Source: Actinomycetes bacterium (GTDB taxonomy: Bacteria; Actinomycetota; Acidimicrobiia; Acidimicrobiales; Palsa-688). Taken from it: a stretch of 9,026 nt of DNA. The notes under the pieces were generated by a model. It saw only the letters and a program-made list of their open reading frames with translations. It did not search any database and had not been told where the DNA came from. Shown here in pieces: positions 1 to 7,219 of this stretch (position 1 is its first letter; the number at the start of each line of letters is the position of its first letter). The stretch spans positions 1 through 9,026 of the forward strand of contig JAKBBA010000130.1 in NCBI GenBank assembly GCA_021808665.1, given 5' to 3'. A program made the translations under genes and the position numbers.

Positions 1-174
1 CGGGCCGGGCAGCGGGCCGGATGCGAGCTTGAAGCTCAGGGCGGCGACGGCGGCGGCGCCTCCGGCGAAAAGGAGGAACCCGGCATAGAGTGCTGGGAGT
101 CCACGGAGTCCACGGAGTCCACGGAGTCGCCTCGGAAGTGATGCGAAGGGCCCCAGGCCACGTCGAAGCGACAT
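1..174 (-). CDS. N-terminus of an unidentified membrane-anchored protein (partial, runs off left edge)
   Basis: This is a 58-codon open frame starting at ATG 174-172 and still open at base 1. It begins MSLRRGLGPFASLPRR, continues with an LRG repeat (about residues 17-26), and then has one hydrophobic stretch at about residues 27-51 (PALYAGFLLFAGGAAAV and onward). Positive charge before a single membrane segment suggests a type II signal anchor, with the bulk of the protein outside the cytoplasm, or the first helix of a polytopic protein. The start is well supported. A strong Shine-Dalgarno (GGGAGGAG) sits 5 bases upstream, and the dehydrogenase stop codon lies only 16 bases before the ATG, so this looks like the next gene of the same operon. 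The family cannot be told from 58 residues. A secreted glycan-modifying enzyme, an attachment protein or a polymerase/ligase would all fit the context, but this is inference. Confidence 0.72.
   Translation of the reverse strand, partial: MSLRRGLGPFASLPRRLRGLRGLRGLPALYAGFLLFAGGAAAVAALSFKLASGPLPGP
97..128 (-). repeat. In-frame 9-base tandem repeat (about 3.5 copies)
   Basis: The unit gagtccacg (plus strand) occurs at 97-105, 106-114 and 115-123, with a partial copy at 124-128. Read on the minus strand in the frame of the truncated membrane gene, each copy encodes Arg-Gly-Leu, giving an LRGLRGLRGL stretch just before the membrane segment. Because the unit is three codons long, gain or loss of copies by replication slippage would keep the frame and only change the length of the basic juxtamembrane region. 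The copies are identical at the base level, which suggests recent expansion. Confidence 0.9.
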
Positions 175-179
175 ATTAT

Positions 180-187
180 CTCCTCCC
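180..187 (-). promoter_or_regulatory. Strong Shine-Dalgarno for the truncated membrane gene
   Basis: On the minus strand the sequence reads GGGAGGAGATAATATG, a near-ideal ribosome binding site. It decides the ATG at 174-172 as a real start. It lies between the TGA of the dehydrogenase gene (193-191) and the new start, and it is the strongest such site in the operon. Confidence 0.8.
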
Positions 188-190
188 ATC

Positions 191-1606
191 TCAGTCGAGG
201 GAATCTACTGGCGCGCCAACGGTCCAACGTAGCGGTGCCCATACTACTGGGTAGAACGCCATCGGTGTGCCGCGGCCGACCCCGTACACGTTCAGTCCGG
301 CACGACCCCACGCGTCGAGGTCGCATACCCCAGCGGCGTCGAAGACGACGTCTCCTGACATGAGGTCGGCCACACCGATGGGGTCGAGGTTTCGGTACTC
401 GGGCGAGTCGACGCCGATCACGACCGCTTCGGCTCCTGTGAGCACTTCGCGTGGCGAGGTCACGCGTTTTACCTCGACAGGTGCTGATTCGCCGTGAGCT
501 AAGGGATCGTACGCGCAAACGACGGCCCCGGCGGCGAGCAGGTCCTTGGCGATCTGCATGCTGGGCGAGTCTCGAACGTCGTCCGTGCCGTCTTTGAAGG
601 CGAGCCCGAGAAGTCCTATGCGTTTGCCTCGCAAAGGCCCTATTACCAGCTCGAGGCGGCCCGCAACGCTGCGTCGAGCGTGTGCGTTCTGCTCTTCTGC
701 TGCGCAAGCGAGCGAAGTCCAGGTTCCTGCCGATTTGCCCAGAGCCACGAATCCCGATACATCTTTAGGCAGGCACGAACCGCCGTAGCCAGGCCCCGGC
801 TTTAGGAACTGCCGACCGATTCTACTATCGGAGCCGACCCCGTCGAGTACATCCATAGCGTTCGTGCCGAGGGCGTCGCAGAGTTGCGCTACTTCGTTCG
901 CGAAGGAGATCTTGATGGCGAGGAAGGTGTTTGCTGCGTACTTGACGAGCTCCGCACCTCTGCGGTCACATCGCACGACGGGGCTGGCCGGTGGATACAG
1001 GCTGGCCACAAGGTCGATCACGTCAAGGTCTTCTGCTCCCACCACGACGCGGTCGGGGAATAGGAAGTCCTCGACAGCGCGTGACTCGCGGAGAAACTCC
1101 GGGCTTGATGCGACGCGGATCGTCACTCCTGCGTCGGCCTCGTCGGCGCAGATGAGCTCGATGGCCTCACAGGATCCCGGTGGCACGGTGCTCTTCACGA
1201 CGACGACCAGGTCACGCGAGGCGGCGCGGGCGACTTGGCGGCCCGCGTCTGCAAGCTGGCTCAGGTCGGGTTCACCGTCAGCTCTGGGTGGCGTGCCGAC
1301 ACAGAGCAGCACGATGCCCGCGTCGCCGAGACCGGAGGCGACGTCAGCAGCCCAGCGCAGCCGCCCGTTCCTCACCCCTTCGTCGACGAGGTCCGCTAGT
1401 CCAGGCTCGTGGATTGGAATTCCGCCGCCTCTCAAAACTTCGAGGCGATGTGGGCTCGCCTCGACGCAGGTTACGTTGTGGCCGAGGTGGGCGAGACACG
1501 CGGCCGCGGTGAGACCGACGTATCCTGCGCCGACGACGCACACCTGATGGCCTCCGAGCCGCTCGTCGCTGTCAGGCTTAGACGTCGGCGTAAACGGGTC
1601 AGTCAC
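191..1606 (-). CDS. ugd: UDP-glucose/GDP-mannose dehydrogenase family protein, probable UDP-glucose 6-dehydrogenase
   Basis: This 471-residue cytoplasmic NAD-dependent enzyme is expected to oxidise UDP-glucose twice to give UDP-glucuronate. The Rossmann motif VVGAGYVG is at about residues 24-31. KSTVPPG (138-144) and SPEFLRES (168-175) line the active site. ELVKYAANTFLA (219-230) carries the conserved Lys222 and Asn226, and GPGYGGSCLPKD (271-282) carries the nucleophile Cys278 and Asp282. AFKDGTDDVRDSPS (336-349) opens the C-terminal UDP-binding domain. All expected catalytic residues are present and the length is normal to slightly long. A longer frame exists to 1684, but the GTG at 1606 is preferred because it has AGGAG nine bases upstream and overlaps the ABC transporter stop by only 8 bases. 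It is the sixth gene of the glycan operon. Related dehydrogenases act on UDP-GlcNAc, UDP-ManNAc or GDP-mannose, so the substrate is probable rather than proven. The epimerase in the same operon supports a UDP-uronate product. Confidence 0.92.
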   Translation of the reverse strand: MTDPFTPTSKPDSDERLGGHQVCVVGAGYVGLTAAACLAHLGHNVTCVEASPHRLEVLRGGGIPIHEPGLADLVDEGVRNGRLRWAADVASGLGDAGIVLLCVGTPPRADGEPDLSQLADAGRQVARAASRDLVVVVKSTVPPGSCEAIELICADEADAGVTIRVASSPEFLRESRAVEDFLFPDRVVVGAEDLDVIDLVASLYPPASPVVRCDRRGAELVKYAANTFLAIKISFANEVAQLCDALGTNAMDVLDGVGSDSRIGRQFLKPGPGYGGSCLPKDVSGFVALGKSAGTWTSLACAAEEQNAHARRSVAGRLELVIGPLRGKRIGLLGLAFKDGTDDVRDSPSMQIAKDLLAAGAVVCAYDPLAHGESAPVEVKRVTSPREVLTGAEAVVIGVDSPEYRNLDPIGVADLMSGDVVFDAAGVCDLDAWGRAGLNVYGVGRGTPMAFYPVVWAPLRWTVGAPVDSLD

Positions 1607-3377
1607 TGCTAGCGGCTCCTGTCGATGCGAGGTGGAGTGTGTTGTAGGCAGAACCTGATTCGACGAGGTCGCTGTGAGTTCCATGTTCGATAACCCTTCC
1701 TTTGTCCATTACGGTGATCGCGTCCACGTCGCGTACTGCTAGGAGGTGGTGTGTGACCATCAGCGTGGTCCGACCCTCGCTGAGGCGCGCGAACGCCTCG
1801 CCGACCACCGATTGGGTGGCGGCGTCCATTCCTGTGGTCGGCTCGTCCAAGAGGATCAGCCGACCACCACGGGCCATCGCCCGGGCGACGGCGATGCACT
1901 GTCGCTGACCGCCCGACAGAGCCGAGCCCGCCTCCCCGACTAAGGAGTCGTATCCGTCGCGGAGATTCGCGAGGACTTCATGCACCCCGACGGCGCGTGC
2001 GGCTGTGATCGCCTCGGCCCGGCTCGAAAGGTCGGACCCGTAGGCGATGTTCTCCCACACGGTAGGCCGGAGGAGCACTGTCTCTTGAGGGACGAAGGAA
2101 ATCTGGCGTCGAAGCCACTGCAGGTCCAACGAACGAACGTCCGCGCCGTCAAAGCTGACGCTCCCGGAGTCCGGATCGGCGAAGCGCAGAGCGAGTCGCA
2201 GCAAAGTGCTCTTGCCGGAACCGGTTGCCCCCACGATTGCGTGGCGTGTTCCGGATTCTACAGCCAGGTCGATCTTGTCGAGGAATGACGGCCTTCCGGG
2301 GTAAGAGAACGAAATCGACTCGAAGACGAGCCTGCCTCTCACCTTCGACGGCCGCCGTGGATGCTCCGGTGTCGACGGCTCGTCGTGGGTGTGTAGGACT
2401 TCGAGCACCCGCTCGGCGGAGGCCTGACCACGCCCCATTGTCCCAGCGAGCTTCGCAAGTTGACGGATAGGCGTGTACATGCTGCGGAAGTAGGCGCTGA
2501 AGAGCAGCAGATCCCCGGGCGTTAGTCTCCCGGAGAGAACCTCTCGTCCGCCGAGGAGGATAACGGCAGTGGTGGAGGCCGTCATGACGAATGTCACAAG
2601 CGGCGTGAAGCGCGACTGAAGCAGCACGGCGAGTCTGCTGGCTTGGAGAGCTTCCAGCGCACTCGTACGGTATCGCTCGACTTCCTCGCATTCGGCACCC
2701 GACGCCTGCACCACGGCAAGGCCGACAAGGACGTGCTGGGCTGTCGAAGTAGAGGCGCCCTCGGCGCGTCTTGCGGTCCGTTGAGCCTGCCTGATCGTGG
2801 AGAGGTAATGTCGGACCAGGACCATCAGTATGGGGAACACGCAAAGGGCAAGAACGCTGAACTGCCAATCGACGATCGTCATGATCACGAGCATGCCGAC
2901 GACGGTCAAGGTGTTCTCCGCGACGACGGGCATCACGCTGACCACGGCACTCTGCATGGCCTGAGCGTCTCCCCCGAGACGAGCGAGTAGGTCGCCGACC
3001 GGCCGGGTCGTGTAGAACCGCCGTGATTGGCGGGTCAGATGAGAGAACAGCCGGCAGCGTAGATCGACGACTACACGCTGGCCGGCGCCAGCCAAGAGTG
3101 CAGCGGCGGCGTATGAGCACACGCCGAGGATCGCCGCTATGGCAACCATGAGCGCGCAAAGACTATATAGAAGGGGAAGCCGGCCGGAGGGCAGCCAACG
3201 CAGCTCAGGAGGGAGCTGGTGGGTCCCAAGGACGCTGTCGAAGATCACCTTGAGAGGGACTGGGGCGAGCCACTGTAGTGCGGCGCGCACGAGCGAAAAT
3301 CCGAGGCCGCCAATCAGAGGCGCGCGTACGCTTGCCAAATCCAGCTCCCAGGACATTAGGCCCAACCGACGGGTCAA
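1599..3377 (-). CDS. Type I ABC exporter, fused membrane and ATPase domains (MsbA/PglK-like half transporter)
   Basis: This 592-residue half transporter would work as a dimer in the cytoplasmic membrane and use ATP to export or flip a substrate. The N-terminal half holds about six membrane helices (roughly 18-46, 68-98, 143-168, 172-190, 255-276 and 287-305). The ATPase domain begins near 348 and has an A-loop Tyr359 (FSYPG), Walker A GATGSGKST (383-391), Q-loop Gln431, signature LSGGQRQ (487-493), Walker B LILLDE (507-512) and H-loop His543. All catalytic motifs are intact. Proteins of this architecture export lipids, peptides, drugs or lipid-linked oligosaccharides. Its place between glycosyltransferase and dehydrogenase genes argues for a glycan or glycolipid substrate, which is inference. 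The start is a TTG overlapping the preceding TGA (TTGA), with GGAG six bases upstream. The alternative ATG at 3356 would shorten it by seven residues and has only a weak site. Confidence 0.93.
   Translation of the reverse strand: MTRRLGLMSWELDLASVRAPLIGGLGFSLVRAALQWLAPVPLKVIFDSVLGTHQLPPELRWLPSGRLPLLYSLCALMVAIAAILGVCSYAAAALLAGAGQRVVVDLRCRLFSHLTRQSRRFYTTRPVGDLLARLGGDAQAMQSAVVSVMPVVAENTLTVVGMLVIMTIVDWQFSVLALCVFPILMVLVRHYLSTIRQAQRTARRAEGASTSTAQHVLVGLAVVQASGAECEEVERYRTSALEALQASRLAVLLQSRFTPLVTFVMTASTTAVILLGGREVLSGRLTPGDLLLFSAYFRSMYTPIRQLAKLAGTMGRGQASAERVLEVLHTHDEPSTPEHPRRPSKVRGRLVFESISFSYPGRPSFLDKIDLAVESGTRHAIVGATGSGKSTLLRLALRFADPDSGSVSFDGADVRSLDLQWLRRQISFVPQETVLLRPTVWENIAYGSDLSSRAEAITAARAVGVHEVLANLRDGYDSLVGEAGSALSGGQRQCIAVARAMARGGRLILLDEPTTGMDAATQSVVGEAFARLSEGRTTLMVTHHLLAVRDVDAITVMDKGRVIEHGTHSDLVESGSAYNTLHLASTGAASSD
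1616..1620 (-). promoter_or_regulatory. Shine-Dalgarno deciding the GTG start of the dehydrogenase
   Basis: AGGAG on the minus strand stands nine bases before GTG 1606-1604, inside the last codons of the ABC transporter gene. It favours this start over the upstream in-frame ATG at 1684, which would add 26 residues with no family match before the Rossmann motif. Confidence 0.65.
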
Positions 3378-4639
3378 TTGCGGCTCCAGTTAGGTGTGTC
3401 TCTCGGTGAAGTCTGGCAGCTGTCGGCCAGTAGGTGGGCATCTCGCGCAACAGCCACTTCGTGGAGCACCGCATCAGCGACGGCCGCCCAGCTCGATCGC
3501 TCAACCGCGCGGGCACGTGCGGTCGCACCCAGGAGCCGACGGCCCTCTGGATCACCTACAAGGCGGCCCAGCGACTGTGCAAGTGAGGTACTGTCACCCG
3601 GTATGGCAAACAGCCCGGTTTCTCCGAGGAGATCACGGATGGGCGGAAAATCCGACGCCACGACAGCGCGACCGGCCGCCATCGCTTCTACCACCTTGAG
3701 GGGGGAGAAGTAGAAAAAGTCGTTTGCAAGATACGGTGCGACTGCTATGTCCATCGCTGCGATGTGTTCCGCCACCCGTGGTAGCGCGACAGCTCCGGTC
3801 ATCACGGCCGTCACGCGGGGTGACAGTCGTCCGAGCGACGCGGAAAGTCGGTCACGTTCGGGACCGTCGCCGACGATAAGCAACCCGAGTTGCATAGTGT
3901 CGGCGAGGACTGATACGGCGTCGATGAGAACATCCACTCCATGCCAGGGTTTGAGGCTGCCTACGAATCCAACAACCGGTACGGACTTCGAGAATCCGAG
4001 CCGGTTCCTGGTGATAGGAGCGAGAAACGAGAGAAGGTTCGGGTCCAGTCCGTCTACGTCGGCTCCGTTGGCAATGACGGTGGCTGTGGCGGCCCCCATA
4101 TCGAGCGCCCAACTGGCCAGAGGTGCTGACACGGCCACAACGCGGGCTCCGCGCAGCGCATGAGACTCTGCCTGACGGGCATAATCTTCGAGACGGAGTC
4201 CGAAGTGACGTTTGCGCTCCTCGGCAACCGGTGCGTTGATTTCGACAACGCGCGGAAGTCTTAGGCTCTCTGCGAGCGCGCTACCGCGTCCGGCGAACAG
4301 ACTAAGCCGCTCGACTATGCAGTTCGGTTCGCGAAAGGCGAGAAGGCGCTCGACGCTGTCGAAGAAGGCCTTGGCGGCATCGATTCGAGACGTGTCTGCC
4401 TTGATTCCAGACGATACGGTCCCGACGTCTATTGGAACCACTCGCACCGACTCCGATCCTCTCGCCGTCATCGGCCCTGCCACCCGAGCGGCGTAGAGTG
4501 TGACATCCACACCCCGGCGGGCGAGCGCCGCGCAGAAAGATTCGACGTGCACTGACGCGCCTTTGGATCCGCCCACAGGAATTCCGGGATCTGGGAGCAG
4601 GTAGGCTACCTCGAGTCCAGCCATTTCGTGGCGGATCAA
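3374..4639 (-). CDS. Glycosyltransferase family 4 (GT-B fold)
   Basis: This 421-residue retaining glycosyltransferase of the GT4 type would be cytoplasmic or peripheral to the membrane and transfer a sugar from a nucleotide donor to a growing glycan. The N-terminal acceptor domain has PVGGSKGASVHVESF (21-35), a glycine-rich loop typical of the family. The C-terminal donor domain begins near 222 with GFVGSLKPWHGVDVL (224-238) and VGDGPERDRL (256-265). The donor-site element SPLKVVEAMAAGRAVVASD (312-330) contains the conserved Glu318. The usual first Glu of the E-x7-E motif is Tyr310, as in the branch of GT4 that reads YFSPLK. The TTG start at 4639 overlaps the preceding stop as TTGA. An ATG five codons in (4624) is an alternative, and neither has a strong ribosome site. 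Donor and acceptor cannot be read from sequence. The gene is the fourth of the operon and directly precedes the exporter. Confidence 0.9.
   Translation of the reverse strand: MIRHEMAGLEVAYLLPDPGIPVGGSKGASVHVESFCAALARRGVDVTLYAARVAGPMTARGSESVRVVPIDVGTVSSGIKADTSRIDAAKAFFDSVERLLAFREPNCIVERLSLFAGRGSALAESLRLPRVVEINAPVAEERKRHFGLRLEDYARQAESHALRGARVVAVSAPLASWALDMGAATATVIANGADVDGLDPNLLSFLAPITRNRLGFSKSVPVVGFVGSLKPWHGVDVLIDAVSVLADTMQLGLLIVGDGPERDRLSASLGRLSPRVTAVMTGAVALPRVAEHIAAMDIAVAPYLANDFFYFSPLKVVEAMAAGRAVVASDFPPIRDLLGETGLFAIPGDSTSLAQSLGRLVGDPEGRRLLGATARARAVERSSWAAVADAVLHEVAVARDAHLLADSCQTSPRDTPNWSRN
3384..3387 (-). promoter_or_regulatory. Shine-Dalgarno supporting a TTG start for the ABC exporter
   Basis: GGAG on the minus strand lies six bases before TTG 3377-3375. 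The TTG shares two bases with the TGA of the upstream glycosyltransferase, a layout typical of translational coupling. The competing ATG at 3356-3354 has only a GGG-rich stretch upstream. Confidence 0.5.
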
Positions 4640-6009
4640 GGGAGAGAACCTGAACCGGCGGGTACCCGAACCTGATCGGCACCGGTGGCCTCGGAGCAGC
4701 AGGTTCTGCGAAGGAGGTCCGCTACCGGAGCGATACAGCGCGACCGTGAATGATTTACCGACACGTACGCCCTTGCGGTCACTGAGAGATTAGCTTGCAT
4801 ACCTGGATCCCCCGCCATGTCCCGCAGCGCTGCTGCGAGCGCTCCCGAGTTTCCTGCAGGGACGAGGATGCCCGATCTCGCATGGTCGATCACCTCGGGG
4901 ATGCCTGCGACGGAGGTTGCCACCACAGGAAGGCCGCACGCCATGGCTTCAAGGACGACGTTGGGTATGCCGTCACGATCACCGTCGGAGGTGATCACAC
5001 TGGCCTGAACCAACACGTCGGCGTGATGGTATTCGGCGATGATCTCGTCTTGGGTGAGTCTGCCGGTGAAAGTCACGAAGCTACACAACTCCAGGGCGGC
5101 CGCCCGCGATTCGAGGTCGTCGCGCAGGTCCCCCCCGCCTACGATCCTGCATTCGAAATCCTCGCCGAGATCTCGTAGGACTCCGAGAGCGTCGATGAGA
5201 GTCGAATATCCCTTTTTGGGAACGAGTCGGCCGACAGCGAGGATCCGGAAGTGTCCGGGGGACGTCACGCCTATTTCTGCCCGAGAGGGCTGGAAGCGGG
5301 TCGTGTCGACTCCGTGCGGCGCATAGACGATATTGGGGTTTCGGCGCTGGGCCTCCTGCGGCGGATAGGCGTCGACGATCCGGCGCATTTCATTTGCGGC
5401 GCTATGCGAACACGCAAGGACAAACTCGGCGGCCGACGCCTTGATCGCTAGGATATCTGGGCTCGAAAGGTAGATGTCTTTGGCGTGCGCTGCGAAGGAG
5501 AACGTTCTCCCCGTCAGCAGCGATACGAAGTGGGCGATGCTCGCCGGACCGTGCGCGAACGCGGCGTGGATGTGAGTGGCCCCAACCCGGTCCATCTCCG
5601 TGGCCATCAGTCCTGCCTCTAAAAGATGGCGCATGGTCGAAAGGTGCCGTCGTGATGGCATCACTTTGCCGACGACCCGAATCCACCGAACGGGGTGCCG
5701 GCGGAAAAGGCGGGCGTGGGCAACGAGGAAACGCGTGTTGTCCTTGAGGGCGGCCTTTCGCCCGGTTCCGCTTCGCAGGTAGCCGACGGGGCTTTTGACG
5801 CCCGAAACCCTTGTTTGGACCGTGAGCTCCGCCGGGTTGGCTATCGAGAAGAGTCGTAGCGGTACGCCCGCCGCTTCCACACCCAGAATCTCGTCGAGGA
5901 TAAACGTCTCCGATAGTCGCGGGAAACGCTTTGTCAGGTAGCAGACCGTAGGGGCCGATGCGGATGTGTCGAAGGGCGTCTTGGACGAGCGAAGGTTAAG
6001 TAGGGTCAT
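4636..6009 (-). CDS. Glycosyltransferase family 4, colanic-acid WcaL/AmsK-like
   Basis: This 457-residue GT-B enzyme is expected to add a sugar to a lipid-linked glycan at the inner face of the membrane. N-terminal signatures are YLTKRFPRLSETFILDEI (24-41), HIHAAFAHG (146-154) and FAAHAKDIY (172-180). These are characteristic of the colanic-acid/amylovoran glycosyltransferase group (WcaL, AmsK). The donor half shows APHGVDTTRF (230-239), AVGRLVPKKGYSTLIDA (258-274), GRLTQDEI (316-323) and DGIPNVVLEAMACGLPVVAT (346-365), where Asp346 and Glu354 stand in for the E-x7-E pair. The open frame extends upstream to 6174, but the extra 55 residues would overlap the preceding gene and match nothing. 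ATG 6009-6007, 13 bases after that gene's stop, is the sensible start, although no clear Shine-Dalgarno is seen, so translation may depend on coupling. The C-terminal 20 residues or so look like an unstructured tail. The sugar specificity is unknown. Confidence 0.9.
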   Translation of the reverse strand: MTLLNLRSSKTPFDTSASAPTVCYLTKRFPRLSETFILDEILGVEAAGVPLRLFSIANPAELTVQTRVSGVKSPVGYLRSGTGRKAALKDNTRFLVAHARLFRRHPVRWIRVVGKVMPSRRHLSTMRHLLEAGLMATEMDRVGATHIHAAFAHGPASIAHFVSLLTGRTFSFAAHAKDIYLSSPDILAIKASAAEFVLACSHSAANEMRRIVDAYPPQEAQRRNPNIVYAPHGVDTTRFQPSRAEIGVTSPGHFRILAVGRLVPKKGYSTLIDALGVLRDLGEDFECRIVGGGDLRDDLESRAAALELCSFVTFTGRLTQDEIIAEYHHADVLVQASVITSDGDRDGIPNVVLEAMACGLPVVATSVAGIPEVIDHARSGILVPAGNSGALAAALRDMAGDPGMQANLSVTARAYVSVNHSRSRCIAPVADLLRRTCCSEATGADQVRVPAGSGSLP

Positions 6010-6022
6010 GGGAAACTGATAG

Positions 6023-7219
6023 TCATGCCGGTATACAGGCAAGTGAACGTGGATCGATGTCGGCGACGAGGCGACAGAGATGAGCGACAGTTTTCGCCGC
6101 GCCGCCCAGATCGAGGCCGGCGCCACTCCAACTGGTGGATGCTCCACCCAGTAGCCTCGGTAGCGCCGAGGCAAGGTCGACGCTCTCCTCTACTACTTCC
6201 ACCAATCCCCGTCTGGCGAATGCGTGGGCCCGCATCAGTTGCTCCAGGCGCGGTGCGCGGCGTGGAACGACGATAGTCGGCACCCCAAGACCAACCAGTT
6301 CGCATAAGCTGTTGTAGCCTCCGCGAGACACCACAGCGGCCGCTCTGGCAGCAACTGCAGCAGGCTCGGCGAGGTGCTCGACGGTGTACACGTCTTCGAG
6401 ATGTCCGGTTGTGTCGAGCAAACGCTGCCGGTCGCCGGCGGACATGAGAGGACCGGTGCACAGGACACATGCGATCCTGATCGACTTGGCAGCGAGGGCA
6501 GTGTCGATCAGAAGTTGGACCCCGTCGCCGCCACCCCCGATCATTGCGAGTACGAAGGGCTTCCCGTCGGGGATCTCCGGTGGTAGAGGAACTGACTGTG
6601 GCGCCGGCGTCGTCACGTAACCGCAGTACTCGATGCGATCCGCCATTTCCGCCGACAGGCCGTACAGGTCGGCTACGTCGAACATGTCGCGCTCCCCGTA
6701 AACCATCACCGAGTCGTAGACGTCCTCGAGTGTCGCATAGACACCGTCCGCTGTCCACGTGTCGATCACCCGCGACGACTCGTCGAGAATGTCTCTCAAG
6801 CCGAGCGCCAGGAGGGTAGCTGACCGGGTGCGGCCGATGTGATCGAAGACGGGAAGGAGTTCACCTTTCATGCCGTGAGGTGCATGATCTACGAGCATGA
6901 CGTCCGGCTTCCATCGAGATACAACGTCGAGCACGACAGCGGATCGTGCGCGCCTCACAAGGGAGATGCCAAGCGACCCGTCGAGGGGGCGATAGTCGCC
7001 TTGAGGCGTCTTTGTGACAGGAGGAAGTACCACGGTCGCCAGACCACTCGGTAGCGGAACGCGACCGATGGCAGGGGAGCCGGAGGCCAATACCACACGT
7101 GGCGGACTCGGCAAACGCAACAATTCGTGCGCGATTGAAAGGTTTCTGCGAAGGTGGCCAAGGCCGTAAGTGTCGTGGGAGTAGAGCAGCACACGCTGCA
7201 AGGATCGGACCGATTTCAT
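6023..7219 (-). CDS. GT28/MurG-like predicted glycosyltransferase (COG4671 type)
   Basis: This 398-residue soluble GT-B glycosyltransferase is related to MurG but belongs to the poorly studied group annotated as predicted glycosyl transferase. It opens with LLYSHDTYGLGHLRRN (11-26), the hallmark N-terminal loop, where the GLGHLRR segment corresponds to the glycine-rich acceptor/phosphate loop of MurG-type enzymes. LVDHAPHGMKGELLP (109-123) follows. The donor domain carries AMIGGGGDG (225-233) and VVSRGGYNSLCELVGLGVP (296-314), then VVPRRAPRLEQLMRA (317-331), where Glu326-Gln327 matches the ribose/uracil-contacting region of GT28 enzymes. The reading frame is open to 7450, but ATG 7219-7217 is preferred: it overlaps the epimerase stop as ATGA, a G-rich site (GGTGGGGGTG) lies seven bases upstream, and the family motif begins 11 residues in. 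Donor and acceptor are not established for this group. It is the second gene of the operon. Confidence 0.88.
   Translation of the reverse strand: MKSVRSLQRVLLYSHDTYGLGHLRRNLSIAHELLRLPSPPRVVLASGSPAIGRVPLPSGLATVVLPPVTKTPQGDYRPLDGSLGISLVRRARSAVVLDVVSRWKPDVMLVDHAPHGMKGELLPVFDHIGRTRSATLLALGLRDILDESSRVIDTWTADGVYATLEDVYDSVMVYGERDMFDVADLYGLSAEMADRIEYCGYVTTPAPQSVPLPPEIPDGKPFVLAMIGGGGDGVQLLIDTALAAKSIRIACVLCTGPLMSAGDRQRLLDTTGHLEDVYTVEHLAEPAAVAARAAAVVSRGGYNSLCELVGLGVPTIVVPRRAPRLEQLMRAHAFARRGLVEVVEESVDLASALPRLLGGASTSWSGAGLDLGGAAKTVAHLCRLVADIDPRSLACIPA

Noticed and set aside
97..128. Tandem copies as a possible CRISPR array or mobile-element end
   Set aside because: The unit is only nine bases with no spacers, lies in frame in a coding region, and no transposase or target duplication is nearby.
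36..707. 223-residue Arg-rich open frame on the minus strand
   Set aside because: It lies out of frame within the dehydrogenase gene, has no domain motifs and low-complexity Arg/Pro/Ser composition typical of high-GC shadow frames. The start of the truncated gene at 174 is in a different frame with a real ribosome site.
864..1547. 227-residue plus-strand open frame opposite the dehydrogenase
   Set aside because: It is antisense to a well-supported gene, Ser/Arg/Thr-rich and without recognisable domains, as expected from GC-rich codon bias.
2149..3159. 336-residue open frame on the minus strand inside the ABC exporter
   Set aside because: It is a shifted frame of the exporter gene with Arg-rich composition and no motifs; the exporter frame is complete and intact.
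6010..6174. N-terminal 55-residue extension of the WcaL-like glycosyltransferase
   Set aside because: It would overlap the preceding gene's end and lacks family motifs; ATG 6009 fits the usual N-terminus.
6006..6758. 250-residue minus-strand open frame overlapping the GT28-like gene
   Set aside because: It is a shadow frame with no motifs, while the overlapping frame has clear glycosyltransferase signatures.
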